A stretch of 36,627 nucleotides of DNA from Gammaproteobacteria bacterium (GTDB taxonomy: Bacteria; Pseudomonadota; Gammaproteobacteria; SZUA-140). The stretch is taken from contig WFNO01000069.1 of assembly GCA_015488555.1 (NCBI GenBank), positions 1-36,627 on the forward strand, read 5' to 3'. Position 1 is the stretch's first letter; each line of letters starts with the position of its first letter. Position numbers and translations under genes: made by a program. The notes under the pieces were generated by a model. That model was given only the letters and a program-made list of their open reading frames with translations. It made no database searches and was not told the origin of the DNA. Below, piece by piece: positions 16,877 to 25,996 of the stretch.

Positions 16877-17995
16877 TCAACCCCCGATCTGGGTCATACT
16901 GGAACGGACCCGATCGATATCGGAGACATTGATCTTGGCGGCGATGCTGGCCGCCTTCTTGGCCTCGAAGCCATCCTTGTATTTCTCGTCGAAGGCCTTG
17001 CGGAACAGGGCCACGATGTCGTCGTCGCTGCCGCCGTTGCGCATCAGATCCTTGAGGTGATAGGGCACTTCAGAATAGAGGCAGTTCATGATGTTGCCGT
17101 CGGCGGTCACCCGGATTCGGGAACAATTGCCGCACAGGCTGCGGGTAAAAGCCGGGATCACGGCAATCTTGCCGGCATAGCCCGGCACTTGGTAAATGTG
17201 GTGTTCGGTGCGGGTACCGGATGCGGGATTGATACCGGCATCACGGTAATGTGTTTCGATCTGGGTGCACAGGTCAGCAGCACTAGCGAAGTGCTGGCCG
17301 GTCTCCCAGATCTGGTGGGCATCGAAGGGCATGAATTCGATGAAACGGACGGTCACTGGTTTGTCCCGCGTCAGTTCGCAGAAGGGAATCAGCTCGTCCT
17401 CATTGAAACCGCGCATCAACACCACATTGATCTTTACCCGGGGAAAACCCAATTCCACTGCCAAGTCGATACTCTCCAGCACCTTGTCCAGACCACTGCG
17501 CCGGGTGATCTGTTGGAACTTGTCCTCCTGCAGGGAATCGAGACTGATATTGACCCCGAACAAGCCAGCCTCGCGCAGGACCCGGGCATACTTGGAAAAC
17601 AACAAACCGTTGGTGGTCATGTGCACCGCCCTGACGCCAGGGGTCTCCACAGTACGAGCCACGATGTCCACGATGTCCGAACGCACCAGCGGTTCACCGC
17701 CCGTATAACGGACCTTGCGCACCCCCATACGTGCCAGGATGTTCACCACCCGCAGGATCTCCTCCGTGCTCAAGACCATGTCCTTTTCTTTGAACTGCAC
17801 CCCCTCCTCTGGCATGCAGTAGGTACAGCGCAGGTTGCACTGCTCGATCACAGCAATCCGGACATAATCGAAAGTTCTACCGTGGCGATCTCGTAATGGC
17901 GGGAGAGGATCAGGATGGTGATTTTCCTCGGGAGGTGACAATTCGTGTATGGAGTCCCCAAAAACCTTGCCTGCGTTCACTGGGTTATTGCGCAT
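16877..17995 (-). CDS. moaA: GTP 3',8-cyclase
   Basis: Radical SAM motif [30 protein letters not shown]-terminal [24 protein letters not shown], terminal GG. GAGGAG upstream of the start. Confidence 0.95.
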   Translation of the reverse strand: MRNNPVNAGKVFGDSIHELSPPEENHHPDPLPPLRDRHGRTFDYVRIAVIEQCNLRCTYCMPEEGVQFKEKDMVLSTEEILRVVNILARMGVRKVRYTGGEPLVRSDIVDIVARTVETPGVRAVHMTTNGLLFSKYARVLREAGLFGVNISLDSLQEDKFQQITRRSGLDKVLESIDLAVELGFPRVKINVVLMRGFNEDELIPFCELTRDKPVTVRFIEFMPFDAHQIWETGQHFASAADLCTQIETHYRDAGINPASGTRTEHHIYQVPGYAGKIAVIPAFTRSLCGNCSRIRVTADGNIMNCLYSEVPYHLKDLMRNGGSDDDIVALFRKAFDEKYKDGFEAKKAASIAAKINVSDIDRVRSSMTQIGG

Positions 17996-18609
17996 GGATC
18001 ATCTCCTCAGGACGGTTCCACTTCAGGCTATTTCGCAACGGGCGCCGGATCGCCATCCCCCATCTTCCTTGCCCAGCCCGCATCCCCGCGCCCCTCACCA
18101 GCTCCCGCATCGGTCCGGAAGCGCCCGTCACCCCCGACCGCAACTCGACCACGCAAGACTGCTGAAGATCCCTCTCGGCCCGCTTCCCGGCGGTTGGAAA
18201 AAACCAAAACAAGGCGTGATGTTGTGCGCGGATCCTGTCGGCCGTCGCAGCTTTGCGCACAGCCTCTTCGCATGCCCTTGCGCCAAGAATCCTCGTCAGA
18301 AAGTAGCGGTGGCAGACGAGAATGGCCTGCCTGCATCTTCGGATCATAAGATGTTTTCATGATACCACATTCTCCCTGGCGACGAAATCGTCCACCCTAC
18401 ACTGCCCGCCCTACCGGACGACACTCCCTTTCCTGTGTAGATAACAGCTTGTATTTCGGCATAATGTCAGGTTTCATTAGAAGCGGTGGATCGCACGCAG
18501 CCAAGCTACAACTTACACTAGCATGACGCCACCTTGAATGTTCACATCACATTTTGTGATACCAAAAGCAATCGTATCTATTATCCATGACAAAAGAGAG
18601 AGAATTACC

Positions 18610-19539
18610 ATGACGCATGCCCTCAGCGAGGGATGCTGGGAAAAGCTCCCAGACCTCCCCAGCGCCCGCTCTCATTGTCCCACCGCTGTCTACCAGGGCA
18701 AGATCTACGGCTTCGGCGGTGGCGGCCCTCGGTTCAAGAGCCTCAATTCGGTCATCATCTACGATCCTGCCACGGGTCGTTGGTCCCGGGGCCGTGATAT
18801 GCCTACGCTGCGCTCTGGTGCCATTGCGCATACCGTTGGAGATGCCATTTATGTGGTGGGCGGCGGCTTCAAACAGGCAAACGGGACGTTCAGATTCCTG
18901 CCCACTACCGAGATCTATTATCCGAACAGCGATACCTGGGAACGCGGCCCCGACATGCTCATGCCCCACGACTATCCCGCCGGCGTAGTGCTGGACGGCC
19001 ACCTCTACATCATGGGCGGCCACCATCCGGAAGCCGTAGTGGCCGGCCCCCAGACCGATCCTGGCTTCGCCTTCTGTGAGCGCCTCGATCTCGCGAGTGG
19101 CCGCTGGGAAGAAATCGCCCCCCTGCCCACTCCCCGTTTCGCCTTGGAAGCCGTGGTCGTCGGCAACGAGATCGTCACCATGGGCGGGGTGGCTTTCACC
19201 CCGCAGGGCTTCAATAACTTCGACCATACCGAGATCTATGACCCGGCGACGAACCACTGGCGGCGTGGCGAACTCACCCTGCCCTGGACAGCGGCTGGAC
19301 ACGGCGCCTGCCAAGTGAATGGCGGCATCTTCGTGTTCGGCGGTTATAGTGGTGAGGGCATTGGTGACCACGCCGCGGTCTATGACCTACAAGCGGCCCG
19401 TTGGTATCCCCTACCGCCCATGCCCCACACCCTGGCGGCCATGGGCGTGGGAGTGATCGATCGTGATATCTATCTGCTGGGCGGTTGGGCGGACGACCGC
19501 CGCGAACCACAGGATTGTTTCTGGCGTTACCGGTATTGA
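18610..19539 (+). CDS. Kelch-repeat beta-propeller protein, probably cytoplasmic
   Basis: Start ATG 18610 preceded by AAAGAGAGAG. Repeated Kelch motifs, e.g. GKIYGFGGGG...YDPATGRWSRGRDMP, DAIYVVGGG, GHLYIMGGH, GGIFVFGGYSG, RDIYLLGGW. No obvious signal peptide. Confidence 0.85.
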   Translation: MTHALSEGCWEKLPDLPSARSHCPTAVYQGKIYGFGGGGPRFKSLNSVIIYDPATGRWSRGRDMPTLRSGAIAHTVGDAIYVVGGGFKQANGTFRFLPTTEIYYPNSDTWERGPDMLMPHDYPAGVVLDGHLYIMGGHHPEAVVAGPQTDPGFAFCERLDLASGRWEEIAPLPTPRFALEAVVVGNEIVTMGGVAFTPQGFNNFDHTEIYDPATNHWRRGELTLPWTAAGHGACQVNGGIFVFGGYSGEGIGDHAAVYDLQAARWYPLPPMPHTLAAMGVGVIDRDIYLLGGWADDRREPQDCFWRYRY

Positions 19540-19556
19540 CCGTACCATTTGCAACC

Positions 19557-20357
19557 ATGGAAGACAGACTTCTCCTCCGCTACAGCCGCCAACTGCTGCT
19601 TCCGGAGATCGATCTCGCCCGCCAGGAACGGCTGCTGGCGGCCCGACTCCTGCTGGTGGGCGCCGGTGGCCTGGGCTCGCCGGCGGCGCTCTACCTGGCC
19701 GGCTGTGGCATCGGTCAGCTCACCATCTGCGACGGCGATACCGTGGAACTTAGCAATCTGCATCGCCAGATCCTCCACCGCACCGGCGACATCGGGCGCA
19801 ATAAGGCAGAATCGGCCGCCGACACCCTGGCCGATCTCAATCCCGAAATTCGTGTCATGGCCCTCAATTATCGCCTCGATGGCGCGTCGCTGCAGGAGCA
19901 GGTCGCCATGGCTGACGTAGTCATAGACGGCAGCGACAATTTTCCTACCCGTTATGCCATCAATGCAGCTTGTCAGGCGTTGAGCAAACCCTTGGTGAGC
20001 GGCGCCGTGATCGGTTGGGAAGGACAAGCCACTGTGTTTCGCTTCGACGAGACAGCAAGCCCCTGTCTGGCCTGTCTCTATCCGCCTGATGCTGCAAACG
20101 CTGCCGCCAGCTGTAGTGAACAGGGCATCCTCGCACCCGTGGCCGGCGTCATCGGCAGCCTCTTGGCCCTGGAGGCCCTCAAGATCCTGCTCGGAGCAGG
20201 CGATATCCTTCATAGTCGCCTGCTGCGTTTCAACGCCAAGTCTCTGCAGTTCCGGATCAGCCATTTCATCCCCGATCCGCAGTGCAGGATATGCCGGGCG
20301 CCGCAATCTGCCAATGATCTTACTGGTGATCCTGCTGCAGACCGGATGCCGGGTTAG
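19557..20357 (+). CDS. MoeB/ThiF/HesA-family E1-like adenylyltransferase
   Basis: RYSRQLLLPEIDLARQERLLAARLLLVGAGGLGSPAALYLAGCGIGQLTICDGDTVELSNLHRQILH; CxxC pairs CLAC and CRIC. Confidence 0.9.
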   Translation: MEDRLLLRYSRQLLLPEIDLARQERLLAARLLLVGAGGLGSPAALYLAGCGIGQLTICDGDTVELSNLHRQILHRTGDIGRNKAESAADTLADLNPEIRVMALNYRLDGASLQEQVAMADVVIDGSDNFPTRYAINAACQALSKPLVSGAVIGWEGQATVFRFDETASPCLACLYPPDAANAAASCSEQGILAPVAGVIGSLLALEALKILLGAGDILHSRLLRFNAKSLQFRISHFIPDPQCRICRAPQSANDLTGDPAADRMPG

Positions 20358-20621
20358 ATCCCTCCGGAAACGCGCACAGGAAGACGGACACTGACTAGGT
20401 TCCAGACACATGTCCAGTGGGGCGTTTTGTAGTACAATGGGAGAAGCGATGTTCCCCGCCACGATCATCCCTTTTCAGCTCAGGCTTCAGTTCAAAGTTC
20501 GGTTCGGACCATCCTCCCAGAGATTGCAGCCGGAAATTGCAAATAGGGAATGGAAAGAGGGGCTTCAGCGGAACGGAACTCCCTATCCGTCGACTTTCAA
20601 TCGATCCCCGGAGGTTCATTC

Positions 20622-21791
20622 ATGAAGGGCAAAGACCGCCGACTCGCTGAACTACGCGCTGAGATCCCAGAAGTCACCCCCGCCGAGGCCCTGGCCCTGC
20701 AGCAACAGGGAGCGGTCCTCATCGATGTGCGCGACCAGGACGAGATCATTCAGGGCAGCCCTGCCGGCGCCTATCGCCTGGGACGCAGCTATCTGGAGCT
20801 GCGCATCGAAGAAGCCGTTCCTGATATGGACCGTATTTTGCTGGTCCTGTGCGCGGGTGGGGTACGTTCCTTGTTCGCAGCAGAATCCCTCAAGCAGCTC
20901 GGCTATCGGGACGTGCGTTCGGTCAAGGGTGGTTTCAACCGCTGGAAAAACGAGGGTCATCCCTTCGAGATCCCACGTTTCCTCAAACCGCAGGACCGGG
21001 AACGCTACGCCCGCCACCTGCTCATGCCTGACGTGGGAGAAGAAGGCCAGTTGAAACTACTGGACAGCAAGGTCTTGCTCATCGGTGCCGGCGGTCTGGG
21101 TTCGCCTGCCGCCTATTATCTCGCCGCCGCGGGCGTGGGCACCCTGGGACTGGTGGATCACGACGTCGTGGATCGCAGCAATCTCCAGCGCCAGATCCTG
21201 CACACGGAAGAACGCGTGGGCATGCCCAAGGTGGAATCGGCCAAGATTGCCCTGCAGGCCCTCAATTCCGGCATCGAGGTAATCGGTTATCAGACCCATC
21301 TCGACAGCGGCAACGTGGAGGACATCTTCACCGGCTACGACGTGATCGTGGATGGTACCGACAATCTCGCCACCCGCTATCTCATCAACGATGCCTGTGT
21401 AAAACTGGGTCTGCCCAACGTCCACGCCGCTGTCTATCGCTTTGAAGGCCAGATCACAGTGTTCTGGCCCGCTTACGAGAAGGCACAGGGAGGCTGCTAT
21501 CGCTGCATGTTTCCGCAACCCCCGCCTCCGGAGTTGGCACCCTCCTGTGCCGAGGCGGGAGTGCTCGGTGTCATGCCTGGCGTCCTGGGATTGTTACAGG
21601 CGGTAGAGGTCATCAAGATCCTGCTGAGCATCGGCGAGCCCCTGGTAGGCAGGCAACTACATTATGATGCCCTCTCCTCCCAATTCACGCTGCTCAAAAC
21701 CCGCGCCAATCCCCAGTGCCGCTATTGTCGCGAGGGGGCGGAATTCCCGGGTTACGACGACTATACCCAGGTCTGCGCTTCCAACGCCTGA
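20622..21791 (+). CDS. Rhodanese-MoeB/ThiF fusion (N-terminal rhodanese, C-terminal E1-like domain)
   Basis: GGAGG upstream of ATG 20622. N-terminus VTPAEALALQQQGAVLIDVRDQDEI...LVLCAGGVRSLFAAESLKQLGYRDVRSVKGGFNRW (rhodanese), then RYARHLLMPDVGEEGQLKLLDSKVLLIGAGGLGSPAAYYLAAAGVGTLGLVDHDVVDRSNLQRQILH; CxxC pairs CYRC and CRYC. Confidence 0.9.
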   Translation: MKGKDRRLAELRAEIPEVTPAEALALQQQGAVLIDVRDQDEIIQGSPAGAYRLGRSYLELRIEEAVPDMDRILLVLCAGGVRSLFAAESLKQLGYRDVRSVKGGFNRWKNEGHPFEIPRFLKPQDRERYARHLLMPDVGEEGQLKLLDSKVLLIGAGGLGSPAAYYLAAAGVGTLGLVDHDVVDRSNLQRQILHTEERVGMPKVESAKIALQALNSGIEVIGYQTHLDSGNVEDIFTGYDVIVDGTDNLATRYLINDACVKLGLPNVHAAVYRFEGQITVFWPAYEKAQGGCYRCMFPQPPPPELAPSCAEAGVLGVMPGVLGLLQAVEVIKILLSIGEPLVGRQLHYDALSSQFTLLKTRANPQCRYCREGAEFPGYDDYTQVCASNA

Positions 21792-21814
21792 CCGCCTGCC
21801 CACACCTTGCGGCA

Positions 21815-22756
21815 TCAAGAGGAGAATTGGCGTGCCATCGCCTCCAGCCCTTCGCAGCCTGCCAATATCCGTTCCGTCACCGTCATGACCTGATATTCCC
21901 CGATCTCCAGAAATCCCAGTACTTGGGGCGGGAGTGCCGTGGTGTGGGCATCGCCGATGCCATGGGACTTGAGCAGGCGGTCCGCTATCAACACCAATTG
22001 GGCATAGATGGCATGTGGTCCGGCATAACCCTCGTTGTGGTGCTCTCGCGCGGCAACGACGATCTCTTCCGGCAATTTCCATGCCTCCAGCAACCAGGCG
22101 CCCATACTACCATGATCAGTGCCGAGCACCTCCTGTTCCAGCGTTTCGATGGGCTTGTCCGGTTCGTTGGTAATAAACTTGTTGAGGATCAGGAACTCCT
22201 TCTTGAACAGGTGCCCCAGGAGCAGGTGACCGAAATTGTGGAGCATGCCCGCCAGATAGGCCAGACCAGCCGGCGGGCGGATCTCTCGTGGCACGATGCT
22301 GCTCAAGGCTTGCACCAAAGCGGCACTGAAGACCGCATGTTGCCAGAAGGCATCGAGCCCCAGAGGAACGTTACGTGGAATGCGGAACGGTTTGGCAGCA
22401 GTGGCACCGAGCGCCAGATTGAGCACGGTGTTGAACCCCAACACCCGAGTGATGGCGGTATCCAGAGAATCCACCTTGCCCCGATAACTGAAGAAGGGAG
22501 AATTGGCATAGCGCATGATCTGCGCGGACAAGCTGGGATCCAACTGCACGATCTTCACCAAATCCTTGACGTGGGCATCGGGATCGGCACTCAGCTGGAT
22601 GATCTTCTGCGTCATCTCAGGCATGGGTGGCAAACGATCCAGGCGTTCGAGACGTGCGCGGATGTTGAGTAGCGGTTCGTCCGCAGCCATCTTCCGTCCC
22701 TGCATTGCAGGTTGCATCGCGGACGACGCCGGGATTCCAGCTGCGGTTCTATTCAT
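21815..22756 (-). CDS. HDOD domain-containing protein
   Basis: LDRLPPMPEMTQKIIQLSADPDAHVKDLVKIVQLDPSLSAQIMRYANSPFFSYRGKVDSLDTAITRVLGFNTVLNLAL is the HDOD signature. Confidence 0.9.
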   Translation of the reverse strand: MNRTAAGIPASSAMQPAMQGRKMAADEPLLNIRARLERLDRLPPMPEMTQKIIQLSADPDAHVKDLVKIVQLDPSLSAQIMRYANSPFFSYRGKVDSLDTAITRVLGFNTVLNLALGATAAKPFRIPRNVPLGLDAFWQHAVFSAALVQALSSIVPREIRPPAGLAYLAGMLHNFGHLLLGHLFKKEFLILNKFITNEPDKPIETLEQEVLGTDHGSMGAWLLEAWKLPEEIVVAAREHHNEGYAGPHAIYAQLVLIADRLLKSHGIGDAHTTALPPQVLGFLEIGEYQVMTVTERILAGCEGLEAMARQFSS

Positions 22757-22912
22757 CGCTCTCCTGCTCTCTGCATCGATTGTTCGTTCTCCTGACAATG
22801 ACGTACAGGCCTGCGAGGGCAATGCGCACCTTCAGGTCTGTGGTTTCCTTCCTTGCCCTTATCGGCAATGAAACAGCCTATATTGAACGCGCCGAAGAAG
22901 AAGCGAAGACTG

Positions 22913-25900
22913 TCACCGCATGGGTGTGATGGGGGTCGCAGTCTCGCCGATACGCAACAGACTAGGCAGCAACAACAAGGTAAACGCGGCGCTGACGCTC
23001 ATGCCCCCAACGATCACTGCGGCCATACCCCGGTACAACTCGGTGCCGGCACCAGGCATCACCAGCAGGGGCAGCATGCCGAAGATACTGGTGAGGGTGC
23101 TCAGGAGAATGGGACGCAAGCGCAGGCGGATGGCCTGTTCCACTGCCGCCCGGCGCGCCATGCCGGAGCGCTCCGCCGCCCGGGTCTGATGGACGAGCAA
23201 AATGGCATTATTGACCACCAGCCCCAGCAGGATAACGAAACCGATCATGGTCAATAGGTCCATGGCCTGAAAATCGGGCAGACCACCCCACAACGGCACC
23301 ATGTAGCGATTCCAGAGATTGGTGAGCTGCAAGGCCACCACTCCGCCCACAGTGGCCAGGGGAATCACCAGCAATACCAGCAGGCTGTCCCGGAAAGAAC
23401 GGAACAGGGCACTGATGAGCAGGTAGAGAATGGCAATAGCGAGAACGAAGCTACCCGCCATGTTGCGCAGCGCCGTCTCCAGCTTGTCCGCAGTTCCACT
23501 GTAACGAACCTCGCCGTCTTCCGGCAAGAGTCCTTCCACCACCGGCGTCACCTGAGCCTCGAGCTGGGCCAGGGTCGCCTCCAGGGACATGCCCTCCGGA
23601 GGTCCCACCTGCAAGGTCACCGTGCGCCGGCGGTCCACCCGGCGCAACTCGTCCGGTCCTGCAGTCCGCTCCAGGCGCACCAGTTCACCGAGCGGCAAAA
23701 TCCCTGCCTCTGGAGTCGCCAACGGCAGGCCCAGGAGTTCTTCGGGTGTGTGCCAGGGATGGGCGCGCAGGATTACGTCCAGACTACGCTCACCGTCGAA
23801 ATAATCCCCCACGTAGAGGCCGTCTCCCAGTGCGCGAATGATCCCCGCCATGTCGCTGCGATTCCAACCCGCCTCGGCGATGCGCCGCTCGTCGGGCACG
23901 AGGCGCAGCTCGGGTTCAGCGAGATCGAGCCCCGGGAAGGGGCGCACCGAGGCTCCCGGCAACACCTTGCGGATGGTGAGGAAACCGGTGCGCGCCGCCG
24001 CCAGCAAGGTGTCCAGATCGCGCCCCTGGATGTCCATGTTGATCTTGCGCCCCTCGCCGAAACCGCCGAACAAGGAGGCACGAAAGGCGAAACCGATGGT
24101 GTCGGGGAAGCTGCGCAGGATGCCGTTGAGAATGGGTAGCAACTCACTAGTTCGCCGTGGATCCACGGTGCGCACGCCCATGAACATGCCGCGGGCGAAG
24201 GCGACGAAGAAATAGTTCAACACCTGCGGTTGCTTGCGTCCTTCCAGATAGGGCTGTAACTGCTCGGCCACCACCTGGCCCATCTCCCGCTCGAGAGCCT
24301 CGATGTTGTGTCCCGGCGGGGGGTTGATGAAGGCGAACACCAGATTACGGTTGCCCTCCGGCAGGTAGTCGGCCTGGGGTTTGAGCCACAGCACCAGCAG
24401 CACGGGCACGGTCACCAGCACTGCGATCCACAGGATCCGGCGCCCGGGAGTGTCCGTCAGGCGCATGATGGCAGCCGTGGCGCCCTGCCACCAATGGCGA
24501 TGCCGGTCCTGCAGTTCGGTGGCCCGCAATCCGCTCATGGCGGTGGCTGGCAACACGGTGATGGCCACCACCAGAGAGAAGAGTATGGCCACGGCGATGG
24601 TCAAGGCCAGATCGGCGAACAATTGCCCGGCCTCATCTTCCAGGAACACCACCGGCAGGAAGATGGCCACGGTGGTAGCCGTGGAAGCCAGCAGGGCTCC
24701 CCACACCTGAGTCGCCCCCTCCAGGGCCGCCCGGCGGCTGTCGTAACCGCTTTCGCGCAGACGCACGATGTTCTCCAGAACGATGATGGCAGCATCCAGC
24801 ACCATGCCCACCGCGAAGGCCAACCCTGCCAGAGAAATAACGTTGAGGGTGCGACCGGCGGCATCCATGAAGATAAAGCTACCGAAGATACAGATCGGAA
24901 TGGCCAGAGCCACCATCAGCGTGGCTCGCAACTTTCGAAAGAACCACCACAACACCACGGTGGCCAGGAACACCCCCAGGAGAAGATTGTTGCGCACCAT
25001 GGAGATGGACCTGTGAATGTAGACTGTCTCGTCGTAGACTTGCTCGAAGGAGAGACCAGCACGCGCCAGCGGCCCATCGCGTAATTCGGCGGCCGCCTGG
25101 CGCAGACCCTCCATAACCTCCAGCACATTGACCCCGGTCTCGCGATGGGCATTGACGGCCATGGCCAGGCGGCCGTTCTGGATCACGAAACTGGTTCGAT
25201 CCTGGGGCATGACGGCCACCTCTGCCACGTCCCGCAGGCGCACCGGCTGGCCGTCACGCCAGGCCAGGATCATTTCCTGCAGCTCCTGCACGTCGTAGCT
25301 GCCGGCGAAGCGCAGGGTATAGCGTCGCTTGCCCACGTCGATAAAGCCTCCAGAAACGTCCTCGGTATCGATGCGCCCCACCACCTCGGGCAACTGGATA
25401 TCGAGACTGGCGGCGCGATAGGGATCGAAGGTAATGCGGATCTCCTGCTCGCGCCCGCCGCGTACTTCAGAACGGGCCACGCCGGGCACGCGTTCGAAGC
25501 GGCTCTGTACTACTTCCTCGATGAAGTCCTGATAGCTGGCAATGTCGCGGTCGTTTCCGGGAAGGGTCTTGAGGATGAACCAGGCGATGGCGCGGCTGTT
25601 GCCGCCCACCGTACTAATCACGGGTTCGTCTGCATCTGGAGGATAACGGGGCACGCGATTGAGTCGGTTCATCACCTCCAGCAGGGCACGTCGCAGATCA
25701 GTTCCCACGGCGAAGGTAATGGTGACGGTACCCTGGCCGCGCTGGGCCTGGGACAACAGGCGCACGGCACCGGGCAAACCACGCAAGGCGTCTTCCTGGG
25801 GCTTGATGATTTCTGCCTCCACCTCGGCGGGAGCAGCCGCCCTCCAGTTGGTGCGGATACTGATCTGCGGCTCCTCCACTTCAGGTGTCAACTGGATCGG

Positions 25901-25996
25901 CAATCGCGCCAGACTGATGGCACCGAACAGGAGGGCCAGCAATACAGCCACCGCCACTGCCACCGGGTTGGCGAGCGACAGGCGTACCAGATTCAC
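22913..25996 (-). CDS. RND-family efflux permease (second pump)
   Basis: 1027 aa: MNLVRLSLANPVAVAVAVLLALLFGAISLARLPIQLTPEVEEPQI, ALAIPICIFGSFIFMDAAGRTLNVISLAGLAFAVGMVLDAAIIVLENI, RAAVEQAIRLRLRPILLSTLTSIFGMLPLL. Confidence 0.93.
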   Translation of the reverse strand: MNLVRLSLANPVAVAVAVLLALLFGAISLARLPIQLTPEVEEPQISIRTNWRAAAPAEVEAEIIKPQEDALRGLPGAVRLLSQAQRGQGTVTITFAVGTDLRRALLEVMNRLNRVPRYPPDADEPVISTVGGNSRAIAWFILKTLPGNDRDIASYQDFIEEVVQSRFERVPGVARSEVRGGREQEIRITFDPYRAASLDIQLPEVVGRIDTEDVSGGFIDVGKRRYTLRFAGSYDVQELQEMILAWRDGQPVRLRDVAEVAVMPQDRTSFVIQNGRLAMAVNAHRETGVNVLEVMEGLRQAAAELRDGPLARAGLSFEQVYDETVYIHRSISMVRNNLLLGVFLATVVLWWFFRKLRATLMVALAIPICIFGSFIFMDAAGRTLNVISLAGLAFAVGMVLDAAIIVLENIVRLRESGYDSRRAALEGATQVWGALLASTATTVAIFLPVVFLEDEAGQLFADLALTIAVAILFSLVVAITVLPATAMSGLRATELQDRHRHWWQGATAAIMRLTDTPGRRILWIAVLVTVPVLLVLWLKPQADYLPEGNRNLVFAFINPPPGHNIEALEREMGQVVAEQLQPYLEGRKQPQVLNYFFVAFARGMFMGVRTVDPRRTSELLPILNGILRSFPDTIGFAFRASLFGGFGEGRKINMDIQGRDLDTLLAAARTGFLTIRKVLPGASVRPFPGLDLAEPELRLVPDERRIAEAGWNRSDMAGIIRALGDGLYVGDYFDGERSLDVILRAHPWHTPEELLGLPLATPEAGILPLGELVRLERTAGPDELRRVDRRRTVTLQVGPPEGMSLEATLAQLEAQVTPVVEGLLPEDGEVRYSGTADKLETALRNMAGSFVLAIAILYLLISALFRSFRDSLLVLLVIPLATVGGVVALQLTNLWNRYMVPLWGGLPDFQAMDLLTMIGFVILLGLVVNNAILLVHQTRAAERSGMARRAAVEQAIRLRLRPILLSTLTSIFGMLPLLVMPGAGTELYRGMAAVIVGGMSVSAAFTLLLLPSLLRIGETATPITPMR

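Noticed and set aside
18028-18360. 110-aa and 120-aa minus-strand ORFs upstream of moaA
   Set aside because: No recognisable domain, Gly/Arg-rich composition and no clear ribosome-binding site; treated as leader or spacer, although the 17985..18347 frame overlaps the moaA start.
20358-20621. Possible promoter TACAAT and imperfect GTTCGG/GGAACGG repeats between the two E1 genes
   Set aside because: The -35 match is poor and the repeats are not exact inverses; insufficient to call a regulatory element.
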